Below are positions 1 to 12,155 of a DNA stretch of 64,000 nt, piece after piece. How positions within the stretch are numbered: the stretch's first letter is position 1; each line of letters starts with the position of its first letter. The stretch lies in contig CAJNOP010000207.1 of NCBI GenBank assembly GCA_905250075.1, positions 241,104 to 305,103 on the forward strand. Reading direction: 5' to 3'. Origin of the DNA: Rotaria sp. Silwood1. Its lineage: Eukaryota > Rotifera > Eurotatoria > Philodinida > Philodinidae. A program made the position numbers and the translations under genes. The notes under the pieces were generated by a model that was given only the letters and a program-made list of their open reading frames with translations, did not search any database and was not told the origin of the DNA.

Positions 1-1750
1 TTGTCCTAGACTGACGAGATAGAGACATGCATACTAAGATAAGGTATCAATAACAGTGTCTCGTTTCACAAAAAGCAATATTTTCATAACATACTACTTG
101 ATTTTTATGTTTACAAAAAATGAAAAGAAATTTGATATTCTATATATATTTCTAATTAAGTTCAGTTTATATGGGCAACGCTACTGATTCTTCTACAGAA
201 ACTGTGTCCAATATTTTTGTCGTTGCATTTTTATAACTTCATTTGCTTTTATTCTTTCGTACTGCTGTTAAAACTTAGTTTTCAATTTCAAATGATCAGC
301 GAGTACAAAGAACGAAAAACTCTTTTTATCAACAGTGGACAACAAATCGATCAGTGAGATAAATGCTCATTTTAAGTGGAAAAATGCCATCTGAGTCAAA
401 AATGAATTTTCTTTCCATTCTGTTTATATAGGACGACCGTCATATACATATATGCGTATGTGTCCACATTTCATCCATATCTCATTCTTCTATGATTACC
501 ATTCAGAAAAGGAATACGGGCGAAAACAACCCTTTCCATGCACACGAAAATTTACGTCATATCATTAATCATCTAATTTTCATCATTCCGTTGACAATCT
601 ACTAGATACTATAAGGATGCTATATTCACTTCGAATAATTGACAATAAAAGCATTTATCTCTTAAGAAACAGAAAAAATGCGTTTCTTCGAATCATTTTT
701 CTTACAGAGTTGAGCATTATTTCTATTGATTTTCATTTTTCCGCTAGTATACTAGTAGTCTTCATATATATAGCAATTTCTTCCCTTTGAATTAAATCTC
801 TGTGAATCACCGTTATATCGATGTCAACCAAATGAAGACACGGAAACAAAAATTATTTTATAAACATACAAGCCAATTGAACGAGCCAAAGATCCTCATG
901 ATATTAGAATATATGATAGTTTAATCTCTGCGATATATATCTATCAAAATGTATTTTGTATTTATATAAAAACAATGCTATCAGAAGGAAAAGTCCTTTG
1001 AAGAAAGAAAAGTCCGTTGCTATGCTATTTTTGTCCTTTCCTTTAACTACTTATATATCACAAATTTCATTCTGTATGAAAGGCCTCACCTGTTATTAAA
1101 TGACATAGGGTAAAGCGGATATCTCTTTGGATCTCGGACATTACTGTTAATTAACATGTAGTTATTTAAAATGCATCGATTTTTAGACTTGTATTGCGAT
1201 TAGAAACTATCTGTTACTATTTAAAACTTTCGATATCTATTTAATTCGAAACACATTACAGTCTAGTCAACAATTCAAAACCAAGTATTTTTAAGATAGA
1301 TCGAAATTTCGGTACATGAAGTACTGAAGACTATTCAAAATCTCTTTAGAATTCCCGGCTTATGACTAAGTAGCCTCCATAATCATTGCTATTGCTGGTT
1401 GAAAAGCTAATTTCTCAAATAATTGATATTCTGGTGCCACGCAGTACAATGTTGTCAGAGAAAAGTCACAAAGTATTAAATTTAGTCGAGGCTGATAAAG
1501 AAACATCGAAAACTAAATAGAAGTTCAGAGGAACATCACTAGGTCACCAGATAGAGAATGCGATCGTCCTAGACAAAAATTATTAACGAGAATTGGTAAT
1601 GTCTCAAAATGCTATGCCATTTACAATAAAAACTAAAACAGATTACTTGATCATTGTTCCTATAGAGCTCAGCAGTTTTCCCAATAGTTGTTGCTCTCTG
1701 GTGAGGTATTTTCACTTATATGTTATGTTGTGTATCTGATAGTAATAACC

Positions 1751-2030
1751 ATTCCTCCTATGAATTTACATTTTTCAGCTGAATAAGTATCTATATAACG
1801 ATTGAACTATCTAACAATTGTTCCCATAGAAGGAATCACTTTTTCATTTTTCCATTTCATTTATCCTATAAAAATCTTCCTTATTCCTATGAATTTTTAT
1901 TTTTTCTCTGAATGAGTATCTGTATGAACAAATACTTATCTTAGAAGTTTTCGTATAGGTGAAATCATTTTTTCATTGTTCCATGTCATTTATCCTACAG
2001 CTATTCTCATTATTCATATGACTGCTTGGC
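1751..2030. repeat. Tandem repeat, period about 130 bp
   Basis: The segment beginning ATTCCTCCTATGAATTT (1751) recurs as ATTCCTATGAATTTTT about 130 bases later (1881) and as ATTCATATGACT after another 130 (2011). The stretch CATTTCATTTATCCTA and its relative CATGTCATTTATCCTA keep the same spacing. This gives a little over two diverged copies. No function is evident. Confidence 0.55.
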
Positions 2031-2425
2031 CACGCGTTACGGAATTTCATTTTTTCACATTGTAACACTTATATCTCATCAACAATAACAGCAAACTCCC
2101 TGAAATTTTTATCATATATAGAGACCATTTAGATCTATTACCAATAAAAATTTTATCGATTTCTATGCAGCCAAGGCTGAGTTATTAAAAAATTGATGAC
2201 CGTTACGGAATTTCAAAAAATGGAAATTTTTTTTTTGGGTCAGCTGAGAGTTAAGGGTTTTACTACGCAACGAAGTAACATACAACTAAATGCTCTGTAT
2301 AGAAATTGTTCAGTTCTCCCCAAGCTCCAGAATATCAGTTCATTTCTTAACAAGTATAATTGCATCCAATAAAAAAACTGTAAACATTGACCGTTACGGA
2401 ATTTCAATCGTTACAGAATTTCGTC
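2030..2425. repeat. Dispersed CGTTACGGAATTTCA motif, four copies
   Basis: Copies lie at about 2035, 2201, 2391 and 2409; the last reads CGTTACAGAATTTCG. The first three share the core GTTACGGAATTTCA, and two are preceded by GAC. Spacing is irregular (about 165, 190 and 18 bases), so it is not a simple tandem repeat. It may be the remnant of a repeated element or a cluster of binding sites. Confidence 0.45.
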
Positions 2426-5400
2426 TTTTTTCAACTTTCTAATGGGAAAAGTTTGAGACTTTGAAGTTTCCAATTATCATAATAAAAACCCATCTTTTTC
2501 CTAATCCATGAGTAATACGGAGACAGTTCTATCGTCCAAGTGTATCAGTTTCACTCTCACGACGAAATGAAATTAGAAATTCTGTCTATTTTTCAGGCAA
2601 AAAATGAAATATAACAGGATTGAATACTAAATTGTTTTAGTAAAATTAGTCAAAAATTTCTTTGTAGACCCTTGTAGAATGAAAATAGGGTTCATATCGC
2701 TGGTCAACAAAGTATCTCAAAGCTTGCAACATGTTTCATAAACTGTCGGTAGTGCACTTTTGATTTTAGAGAGTTTTCCTTATGTTTGTGAGTTTAAGCC
2801 TTCCCCATGCGAGGGTGACCAATGCGTGGCCACGCCCATGAGTTTTAATTTTGCCGGTTGAATAGTTTTTATCTGTCAATCGAACTCTTTTATAATTTTA
2901 TCCTCGCGTGTGACGTTATTAAGAGAAGCATTTTTGACCTGAACGTCAAAATTCCGCTTAAAATTAATATTTTTGTCACGGATCGGAACGTTGTCCAACC
3001 CTCGCTGGAAACTAACTTCTGACATTATTTCAACGAGTTGCAAGGTGCAATAATTACATAGTATTCAGTAATCAGGATGAGTTATCTATTTAAGATTGTA
3101 TTCGATTTACTCTTTGTTTTCATTGATGTTTGTGTCTACCGATGATTGTTAAGGATCGAAAGTGAGAAATAAAGATGAAATTCAGATCAGTTCCACTAAT
3201 CATTCTATTTATTTATTTAAGACCGATGGATCAAATTCATAGATTTCAAAAGACAAAGAAAAGAAGAAAACGATTGAGCATAAAATATACTAGATGACTT
3301 GTGTATCTTTTTATTGCCTGAAGAAAATCATCATGTTATCGAAGTGTCATTCTCAAAACTAAAATATAAAGCACCAAGCATTAACTGATGTGAAACTTGG
3401 CCATAAAACTAAATGTGTTATGTATCCTTTCAGAAAACTCAATTTTCAGAACTCGTTTTGTTCGCGCAGCAACGCAGCGCAATCAATTAGACTTAACTGT
3501 TAAAAGTTTCTTGTAAGATCGACTGAGACTCTAAATTACATACAATTCATGTATCAGTTTTACGCACTTCCAGGCTTTTTATTTTACCGTAATTTAAAAC
3601 TAATACAAGCATGACGAAATCATGAAGTTTTTGTCTTCTCAATAACTCATGATGAGAACTTATTTCGAACATCATGCCTTCTAATATTGGCTCAACATTT
3701 TAATCATCAATATTTTGTAATTGAACGAATATTTATTCCATCCAATATTTAGTTTCACTCTCGTACACCTATAAGTTATTAAAAATTCAGTCAACGATCA
3801 TTTCGACAGACAATTTATTATTGTATATAAATCCGAAATAAGGAAGTAAATTTCCGTACTCGACAATGAGTTTTTACTATTCCAAATTGATTACATATCA
3901 TTTAAGAAATCAAATTTAAGAAAATATATTATTTCTTGAAAAAATAATTTTTCTCCAAAAAAATTACTCGTAGCGAAGCCTTGCCACTTTTTTCGAAAAA
4001 CTGTTTGTACTATGAAACATAATGTTCCGCACATCATTGAACATAGTTTCACGCTAGAAAGATATGTTATGGAATATAATAGGAATTTAAGGTAAAAAAA
4101 ACAGGTTTTTGGAAACTCCTAACTTCGTTGACATTCACTAATGGTCTTTGACAGTATAGACATCGAGAGAGTCCACATGGAGCACGATTAACTCAAAGTT
4201 TGAACTAAACTCGATTGATGCTGTTTGTAATGTGTGGCCCGTAGCATCAACTATGATAATAGGTGCGAAGTGGCGCTAAGATCAACAATGCACCAGTTGT
4301 GGAAGAATCATCAGTGAAAGTTTGAGGTCAATCTCACTGAAACTCTTTCTGGCATTTAAAAAATACGGAAAGATTGGTTACGAACTGAATTCGAATATTA
4401 TCTTAGTTTTGCATCAAAATGTTCTCAAAACTAGCTATTTCCGGACAGAAGCCTGATTCTGCAGAATATCTTTCGGTCGAACTGTATTAACTGATGCAAT
4501 ACGGCGCTATGACGAACAATAAATCACACATGAGAGAATAATTCGTGAAAATTTCAGCTCAATCGGATTAAAACTCTTTGTAGCGTTCGCATACTACGAG
4601 TAGTGTAAAACTTGGAACTTGAATGCAATTATTGAACCACATTTCAAGTATTCAATTAATAAACTTCTCATTTCAGATGTTCAATTATTCAATATAAGTG
4701 CTATGCCGTGTGTATGTCTGTATCATAAATACCGTTATACATGACCGAATTAATACTTGAAATTCAACTATTCAATTTTCAAGCTTGATATGTGTTCGTA
4801 TGTTAGCTCACACCCGTACAATAACCTGAAAATGATATTTGTTATCTCTTGAGCAGCAGACGCGTGCATTGATAACACATTTTTCAGTTTCAGTCATATG
4901 AAGAAAAGATAAGAGCATAAAAGGTGCACTACTTTAATTTTATTGTAAGAATAAGGTATGTATCTGTCTAATAAAGTAGCTACAGATGCGTTATCCTCTT
5001 TGACCTGGAGAAAAAACTTATTCAAAAAGACTACCAAAAAGACTATTTCAAATAAATGACTAAAAGATCATTTTCTTTTGAGAGAATAACTAATAGATTT
5101 GAATTCATACAATTAAGAAGTTCATAGTTATAAAGTCAAGATCACCAGGATGAGTAGTTCGATCGGTGTGTTACCTAAAAAGTAGAAACTCTCTATTGAT
5201 AATGTTGTTATGTTTTGCAATTCACTATCTATGTATTGCTGATATCTTATACTACTTAACCATGTTTCCGAAATAATTAGTAACCTGAAAAATAAAGAAA
5301 CAAAATTAATGATAGTCATTAAGATAGACCGAAGGTAAACTCATTTTAACGACATAAGTAATAACTTATGTGTAATGCCTTTGTCTCGCTTTAAGACAAA

Positions 5401-5491
5401 CTTCTTGCAGCAATCTGATAGATTCCTATAATTCATATATGGCTAAATGAAAAATATAATGACATTTTTCTTGGATTTATAGGTACACATA

Positions 5492-7903
5492 ATGATTTTA
5501 ATGTTGATCATGAGCGTGACTCAGAGTATCAAAAAGTTAACCATATTACTCTCTCCACAACTCTTGCTATTCCTTTTGCCATCAATCCTTTTCGCTGCTC
5601 CTACAACACTGCAAGATGACTTTGCCATTGTACGTGAGAATGTACGCAAGTTAATGCTATGGCCTACACCAGATCAGCTTAATGCCACACTCGCACAAGC
5701 GATCGGCAATTTAAGTACATTGGATCCAAAAACATGCCAATGGCCTGACTTGAATTACTCTACCCGTGGTCCAGAAAATTGGGATCCTGTATTGCATATG
5801 TTTCGTATTTCTACTATGACTGCAGCATTAACTGTTCCAGGTGGAAGAGAAAATGATACAGTTTTGTTGTGGGCTGTGCATTGTGCACTGAGAGTCTGGA
5901 TAGAGCAAGATTGGCAGAATCCTAATTGGTGGTGGAATTATATTCAAGATCCATTGATCGCCACAGGAATAATGCTCATGTTAGGCGTAGAGCGAATGAG
6001 CTCAGAGGAGATCAATGCTATTATTGCTATGTCGTATCGTGCTAATTGGTGGATAAAAGATTGGGGTGGTGGCGCTAATCTAGTATGGGAGCTACAAGTA
6101 CAACTATATCGTGGACTGGCTACATCCAACTATTCTGCAGTTGCACAAGGCTTCGAGGTCATGTGGAACACTGTGCAAATACAGAATCTTTCCACTTGGG
6201 GTGTACAAACGGATTGGTCGTATCATTTTCACGGACCACAGATACTGACAGGAGCATATGGTGATGCTTGGGCAACGAACATTTTGCATTTTCATCTTGC
6301 TACACGTGGTACACAATATGCACTGTCTCAAGATCGGATTGATATCTTCGGTCGTTTTTTGACAGAAGGTGATGCCTGGTTCACTATGGGCAGTGTCTGG
6401 ACATGGGGTATTCTTGGTCGAGTGATTGACCGCGGCGTACACGTATGGTATACACATTTATTTCCGTCTGATCAATTGAGAGCACTAGCTATGGACGTTA
6501 GTAGCGCCTATACTGCCTTTGCACTATTGGATTATGCTGATCGACTTGAACATCGTCATGAAGCTCGACCATTAGTGGGAAATCGTCATTTCTACACGAG
6601 TGATTTTCAGGTGCATCGTAGAGGAAACTGGACGGCGGCATTGAAAATGCATTCTTTTCGAACAATTGCCACAGAATGTGATAATAATGAAAACTTGAAT
6701 GGTGAACACATTGGCGATGGTGTACTCAACTTATATACACGCGATGCTCAATATGGAAGTGGAGAAGAATATGAAAACATATTCGCCCTACTCGATTGGA
6801 AGACTATCAATGGAATTACGGTGGAAGCTGATACACCATTGGTACGATGTAACAGGGGTAAGCTTGCTATGTTGAACACGACATTTGTCGGTGGTGTCAG
6901 TGATGGCCATTATGGTACTGCAATAATGGATACTGCTACACATAATCTGATGGCTAAGCGAACATGGCACTTTTACGATGACTTCATTATAGCTTTGGCG
7001 AACGGGATTGAAGATAACACTACAGCACTCTTGCAGACTACAGTCGCAAGCAGATTGCTGCCACCAGCAGACACTGCAGCTGGTATACTAACAATACAGT
7101 GGAGTAACGGAACTGTGGAGGTTTTGCTGGACGGCACTTATTCGTTTTCATCAGGGGATCCTCAAGTACTTTGGTTTCACGCTGATGGAACCACCTGGAT
7201 AGTATTGGACGACTACGCTGCACTGGTACTTGACTGCCGCAATAAATCTGGCAACGTTAATCAGTTTGGTCCATGGGATTTCGAAATGCATGGACGCCTA
7301 CTTACTGCCGCTATCATCCATGGGAGAGGGCCGACAAACAAACCGCTGAGCTATAGATATATGATTGTACCTAACGTAACTGTAGAGACAATGCAAGCGC
7401 TCTGGAAACGCTATCTATTTCTGGCAAATAGTGCACGCATATTCGAACTACCAGAAAGTCATAACAGATCGCTTTATCTACATGGTACTTGTGAGCCATC
7501 AATTCAGCGAGCTTCTGTTGCTCTGTTTGATGATGCGTTTATTATCGATACTGGTGTATTTTACAACTGCAGTGATATATCACTGAGTATTTATATGGAA
7601 CAGGCAGGTGTGATACTATACAGCGAAAACTCGGAAAGCTTTACCATTACTGCGGCACATCCAACGCTCGTGGAAAGTACGTTTGTTGTCAGTGTTAATC
7701 GAGCTAGTGTTACCAACGTAGAATGTGCTAAAGACATGCGTTGGGGTGCTGAAACCGGTACTCAAGTAATACTTACGCTGCCAAGAGATGCGGAGCTACT
7801 GGGTATGAGCGTATCAGTAACCTGCAAGAAAGCTAATTTTTTTACACAAAAGAATCACAATTTTGACTGCATACATTTTAATACAAAAATACATAATAAA
7901 TAG
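5492..7903 (+). CDS. Secreted polysaccharide lyase family 8 (hyaluronate/chondroitin AC lyase-like)
   Basis: This intronless 803-codon frame encodes a polysaccharide lyase of family 8, enzymes that cleave uronic-acid polysaccharides such as hyaluronan, chondroitin or xanthan by beta-elimination. Residues about 7-36 form a signal peptide (basic then leucine-rich, ending near FAAP), so it should be secreted; the start may be Met7 rather than Met1. The all-alpha catalytic domain follows, with a WWW motif (146-148), GAN (Asn196), then His247 and Tyr256 in HGPQILTGAYG. The nine-residue His-Tyr spacing and the Asn match the catalytic triad of bacterial PL8 enzymes. Arg310 and Arg314 fit the conserved Arg region. 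A beta-sandwich half follows to about residue 780, and many NxS/T sites are present. Base composition is richer in G+C than the flanks. AATAAA lies at 7919-7924. Substrate cannot be read from the sequence. Bacterial or fungal origin by transfer is inferred. Confidence 0.9.
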   Translation: MILMLIMSVTQSIKKLTILLSPQLLLFLLPSILFAAPTTLQDDFAIVRENVRKLMLWPTPDQLNATLAQAIGNLSTLDPKTCQWPDLNYSTRGPENWDPVLHMFRISTMTAALTVPGGRENDTVLLWAVHCALRVWIEQDWQNPNWWWNYIQDPLIATGIMLMLGVERMSSEEINAIIAMSYRANWWIKDWGGGANLVWELQVQLYRGLATSNYSAVAQGFEVMWNTVQIQNLSTWGVQTDWSYHFHGPQILTGAYGDAWATNILHFHLATRGTQYALSQDRIDIFGRFLTEGDAWFTMGSVWTWGILGRVIDRGVHVWYTHLFPSDQLRALAMDVSSAYTAFALLDYADRLEHRHEARPLVGNRHFYTSDFQVHRRGNWTAALKMHSFRTIATECDNNENLNGEHIGDGVLNLYTRDAQYGSGEEYENIFALLDWKTINGITVEADTPLVRCNRGKLAMLNTTFVGGVSDGHYGTAIMDTATHNLMAKRTWHFYDDFIIALANGIEDNTTALLQTTVASRLLPPADTAAGILTIQWSNGTVEVLLDGTYSFSSGDPQVLWFHADGTTWIVLDDYAALVLDCRNKSGNVNQFGPWDFEMHGRLLTAAIIHGRGPTNKPLSYRYMIVPNVTVETMQALWKRYLFLANSARIFELPESHNRSLYLHGTCEPSIQRASVALFDDAFIIDTGVFYNCSDISLSIYMEQAGVILYSENSESFTITAAHPTLVESTFVVSVNRASVTNVECAKDMRWGAETGTQVILTLPRDAELLGMSVSVTCKKANFFTQKNHNFDCIHFNTKIHNK

Positions 7904-7918
7904 AGCAACATTGTCTTT

Positions 7919-7924
7919 AATAAA
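7919..7924 (+). promoter_or_regulatory. Probable polyadenylation signal of the PL8 gene
   Basis: An AATAAA hexamer begins 16 bases after the lyase stop codon. The spacing and the intact reading frame make it the likely 3' processing signal. Confidence 0.45.
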
Positions 7925-8299
7925 TATAAATGTACATTGAAATAACAATATGAGATACTTAAACACAAGTCACAAGTAAAAATATCGAACAAAAAAAAGA
8001 AGCAAACTAGCATGCCGAAACTTTCGTTTCCTGCAGTAAAATATTCTAAAAACTTTGGTTAAGGAATAGATCTCGGCGTTCACTTTCAAAATTCTCCTTT
8101 GTTTCTTAATGTAGGAAGTATCGAAGTTCACACAGACTTAGACAACATTTACCAAATGCGATCAATGTATGTCTATATGCGCACTTTTAATATGAATTTA
8201 TTAGATAACCTTTTTCTTGCTGTTATTTTAAATGTGCATAGTATTGAAAAAAAATAAGAGAAGTAAAATATTATTGGTAGTATTCAACAAAATGATATA

Positions 8300-9942
8300 A
8301 CGATCATTCGTTATAATACTTATCCAAATCATCAATCACAACGTAAATTTGATGCAATAGAAATATTCAAAATACGCCAATGTTTAAAAAAAAAATTATT
8401 TTCGCCTATTCGTTTAGTTTGTATTGTTATTGTTTATACCATTGCTGGAAAATTTTTATTTGCATTACTTGAAAAACATCGCGAAAAATTAAATTGTCAA
8501 GAAGCATACAGTAAACATATGACTGAAGTAACTAAAGTTACACCAAAACTTCTTGCCTATATACAATACAATGTAACATCAGCAATATTGATATTTTCAA
8601 CTAAAAAAGATAATACAAAAGTTGCAGATGTAATAATTGGTTCGATGTTACATAATTATCGCGTTTTTGTTATATCTACTGGTTCAAAATATCGACATTA
8701 TGAAATAGTTGTACAATTATTACTAAATGAACATATGCAAATTCATTTCTTTTTGCAATAACAATTATTACAACAGTTGATGATGAAAAGATAACGTAAT
8801 AAAAAAAATTAAATAATACATTACGATATTTTCTTTTTCCATTTGTTTTTTTTTTAAATTTAGTCCAAAGACATGTAAGAGCGACTTTTCTCTTTAAGTT
8901 TTTTTAAATATTAAATATGTTATAGGGAAACGTCAAATATGTTGCATATGTTATGTTACGATTGGTATGAAAAATAAATAAATTCTTTTCAAAAGGTATA
9001 CCAATATTTCGTTTATGTGCTGCAAAGATAAGCGGTTTTCTTGGTAAAATATTTCGTTTTCTATATTCAAAAGTTCTTTGTAGACCATATTCTTTTGTCC
9101 ATCGGAATGATATTAACATTTCCCACTGATCACGATTAAGGATGTCAGGCTTCCAGTTCCTTTGGGTTTCATTCCTAACGAACGGTACCCACTTAAAAGT
9201 TCGTGTTCATGAGTTTTTAATTATCTTGAGCTATTTCAATGTACTTATTCTTTCAATCTGTATCTAGTCGGCATGGTTTTCCGGTCTCGATTATTCTTAT
9301 TGGCTTTGGTATAAGCATCGAGATTGTGTCCATTTCTTTCTTCTGCTAGAACAGGTGTTGAATGTCTTGCTAATCATATACTCTTATTCATTTATCAGTA
9401 TTCATAACAAATTCTTACTGTGACGATGAAGACGTTTTGATATGAAAAACCATCGAATGACATAGTTAACTTATTTTATAATTCATTTTTTCTAAATTAA
9501 GAAACAAATAATATATTTGATACCCGGTTAAAGCAAAGATGGTCCAAATACTGGTGCTAAGCTTATTTTTCGCGCTGTATACAAACTTTTTGGACTAGCA
9601 AATTTAGCTATGTGCGTTGATTTAATACATGAAGAAATCAGAGCAAAATTTCGTTGGCTTAATCATAAAATTGGTATTATAGAAGGTGAAAAAGATTTAG
9701 TTGTTACTAAAAAAGATAAAGCACTTGATAATAATAAACGACCATCAACTACTGATTGTAATCCAGTGATGAATACAAACGATAAAATGATTGAAAATGA
9801 AAATGAAGCACGTAAACTTATGCCTAATAATAATATTGCTCATATTCATCCAATCAAAATAAATTCAAATAAAGAAACACTTCATCAACGAGCAGCTGCT
9901 ACAAAAGGAAAGTTACTATTTAAGAGTGCTATTTGTCGTTAA
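8300..9942 (+). pseudogene. Two-pore domain potassium channel (K2P) pseudogene
   Basis: Pieces of a two-pore potassium channel lie in order but not in one frame. At about 8405-8475 is TM1 (LVCIVIVYTIAGKFLFALLE), followed by an extracellular cap with an NVT site. At 8734-8785, one frame over, is the first pore helix (YANSFLFAITIITTV). The selectivity filter that should read GYG is replaced by DDE. At about 8990-9090 is the post-TM2 segment GIPIFRLCAAKISGF then LGKIFRFLY. TM4 and a cytoplasmic tail of about 125 residues follow at 9545-9942 (KLFGLANLAMCVDLIHEEI), ending in a normal stop. The second pore and TM3 are not recognisable. Frameshifts, the lost filter and AT-rich filler between pieces mark it as dead, though some gaps could be introns. 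AATAAA follows at about 10008. Confidence 0.75.
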
Positions 9943-10555
9943 AATAATTCTGAATACTTATATAAAATATGTAACATTTTATTATTAGATCAGTTCATAT
10001 TATAAAAAATAAAATATAACTTATGTTTCTCTGCTTAAATCTTTTCTTTCATTAAAAATCAACCCTCAACTGTATATATTTGGTTGAGAACTCTATGATT
10101 TGATGATAATATATATATGTTCTATGAATTAACAAGTTTCTCAAGGCTGATGTATTTAAATCAAATTATTTTGTTTCTTCTTATTTATTTTGAAAACAGT
10201 TCAGTCTTATATTTGAAGAAGTAGAAGCTTTATTTTGTCGATTGACAGGTAAACATAATGAGTTCTAGAACAAAGTCCTGTCTAAAAAACCAAATCAAAG
10301 AATTGACATTTAAGCAACAGTAGTGTAAGAGCCATGTTGTCACTCGAATGCTTCGAATTTAAACTTGATGATCTTTGTAAATCAAAAGAAAAGATATTTG
10401 AAGTAAAATCTCTTCAATATCATTACAATGAACTTCTCTGTAAACAGAGATCTTGAAGACAAGTGTAATTAGCATATTTGTAATTGTCTGAATGTTTTAT
10501 TTTTTACTTATTCCCAGGTATTGTATTAATGTTAATAGTACTCATTTGTTTCTAT
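9943..10555. other. Intergenic, no gene seen
   Basis: AT-rich sequence between the K2P relic and an unidentified relic. Apart from the AATAAA near 10008, I see no gene, tRNA or clear repeat. Confidence 0.4.
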
Positions 10556-10559
10556 ATTT

Positions 10560-10880
10560 TACCAACTCGCTTATGAATAAAGAGAAATATCAAAATTAGA
10601 AATAAAACAATATGTTTTACTCGAACAAAATGAACGTGAAAATCATCTGTTATTAAATAAGCAGGAATTTTTCATTCATCTGATAAATCAATGAGTTCAG
10701 CAATGACATGTATCAATCGTTATGAATGTTGAAGAAGAAATTGTTCTAAACGTTGATGTGTTTGTTGACTAAGATTACGACATATTTGTAATGCTGCACG
10801 AAGACTCATATAGGCACCAACTTGTTGAATTCATCAAGGGCTTTTTCAAAACATAGAGTCAAATGAATATCAAAACAAAC
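10560..10880 (-). pseudogene. Unidentified protein relic
   Basis: On the minus strand a coding-like frame runs from about 10880 downward. It reads LTLCFEKALDEFN, shifts frame near 10833, then continues as QQVGAYMSLRAALQICRNL and QQTHQRLEQFLLQHS. After a TAA it resumes as RLIHVIAELIDLSDE, and after a TGA as KIPAYLITDDFHVHFVRVK followed by a hydrophobic stretch. The amphipathic helical composition and continuation of one frame through two stops suggest a decayed gene. I do not recognise the family; a helical trafficking or cytoskeletal protein is only a guess. Confidence 0.4.
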
Positions 10881-11369
10881 ACAATCAACTATTAGAGTGT
10901 GGTTGTGAATGTGTGTCTTCTCTTTATTGACGTTCAGATCCCGACTCGCAATCCCGAAACATGTTTCCAGATGAATCCTTACGTAAGTACCTAGAAGACC
11001 TTTCGAAAGAACGAAGTAACGGAGATTTAGAGTGGTTTAGTTTGATCGATGGACAATTCAATAATACGATTGAATAGAGCTGAGTAACTTGTACTTGGAA
11101 CATGCTTCTACAAGAATTCTGCACGAATTTAGTCGAATACAGACCTAACTTCACCTATGCTAATATCAGCCTATACCACAATTTGTTAAGTAGTAGGCAT
11201 ATTAAAGTTCTCTATCTAATGTTGATATATTTCGTTTTTTTCTCTGATTCTATCACTACTGTTAATAAAAAAAGATATAATTTACCAAAATGATAGACTT
11301 TACTTAATTGAGAAATTTTACAAAGAAAAATTTTTATTAAATACGAAAGTTGGCAAATAGTGGTACTGA
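10881..11369. other. Intergenic with possible coding-like patch
   Basis: At about 10932-11075 the plus strand reads RSDPDSQSRNMFPDE then SLRKYLEDLSKERSNGDLE, which has coding-like composition but no start or recognised domain. It could be a terminal exon or relic. The rest is AT-rich with no gene seen. Confidence 0.25.
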
Positions 11370-11370
11370 A

Positions 11371-12155
11371 GCATATTGGAGCAGTTTTATAGGAAGTCAA
11401 CCAGAAAACATACAATGTGTTTAGAATTGTTTTCTTAATGTGAAACTTTGTAGAGTTTTTTGGTGATCATTTTTGTAAAAAGAAATTTCCTGACTTCCAT
11501 TGAGAAATGATAATGTTATAGTCGAAAATACTAAACACTGTTAAATAGGTTAAAATGTTTTTTTTTTGTCTGATAAATAAACATAAAAAGTCGATTCGCA
11601 TATATCAAAATGGTTATACTATATAGAAATGTGACGTAGTAGGTTTTTACATGTATAGTGAAAAGTTTTCTTCACTAAGCTCCTCGGTCGGTTTCTCAGA
11701 TATATTCGAATAGTATCACTAAATTCCGATAGAACATTACATACAATATTTATTGTAAAAAGAAGAGGTATTAAATGTTTTTCATACGAATATTGTATGT
11801 AATGTTCTATCGAGATTTAGTAATATACTATTCGAATATATCTGAGAAACCGACTGAGGAGTTTCGTCAAGAAAACATTCTTCTATAAAACCTACTATAT
11901 CGCATTTCTATATAGTATAACCATTTTGATATATGCGAATCGATTTTTTATGTTTATTTATCAGACAAAAACGCGTTTTAAGACTTTTCACAGCGTTTAG
12001 TATTTTGGACTATAACATTATCATTACTCAATGAAATTCAGGAAATGTTTTTATGAAAATAATCAGCGAAAAAAGCTCCACAATGTTTGATATCAAGGAA
12101 ACAATTTTGAATATTTTGTTATGTTTTCTGGTTGACTTCTTAAAGAATTGCTCAT
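11371..12155. mobile_element. Foldback element with long inverted repeats
   Basis: The left half (11371-11750) is the reverse complement of the right half (about 11791-12155), separated by a loop of about 40 bases. The arms meet at CGATAGAACATTACATACAA (left, 11728) and its mirror ending about 11813. The outermost match is AAGTCAACCAGAAAACATA against its mirror near 12140. Arms are about 370 bp with scattered mismatches and small indels, so it is not recent. No transposase is inside. It fits a non-autonomous foldback or MITE-like element; target-site duplications were not resolved. Confidence 0.75.

Larger units (their letters stand above)
1..5490. other. Gene-free region with old short repeats
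   Basis: I see no credible coding sequence here; open frames are short and AT-rich. Three sub-structures stand out: a tandem duplication of about 130 bp at 1751-2030, a motif related to CGTTACGGAATTTCA recurring four times at about 2035-2425, and two diverged copies of a segment at about 4270-4360 and 4510-4590. The last pair looks like remains of a mobile element. The end of the block contains a possible splice acceptor (TTTATAG, about 5482) just before the lyase start codon. Confidence 0.5.
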
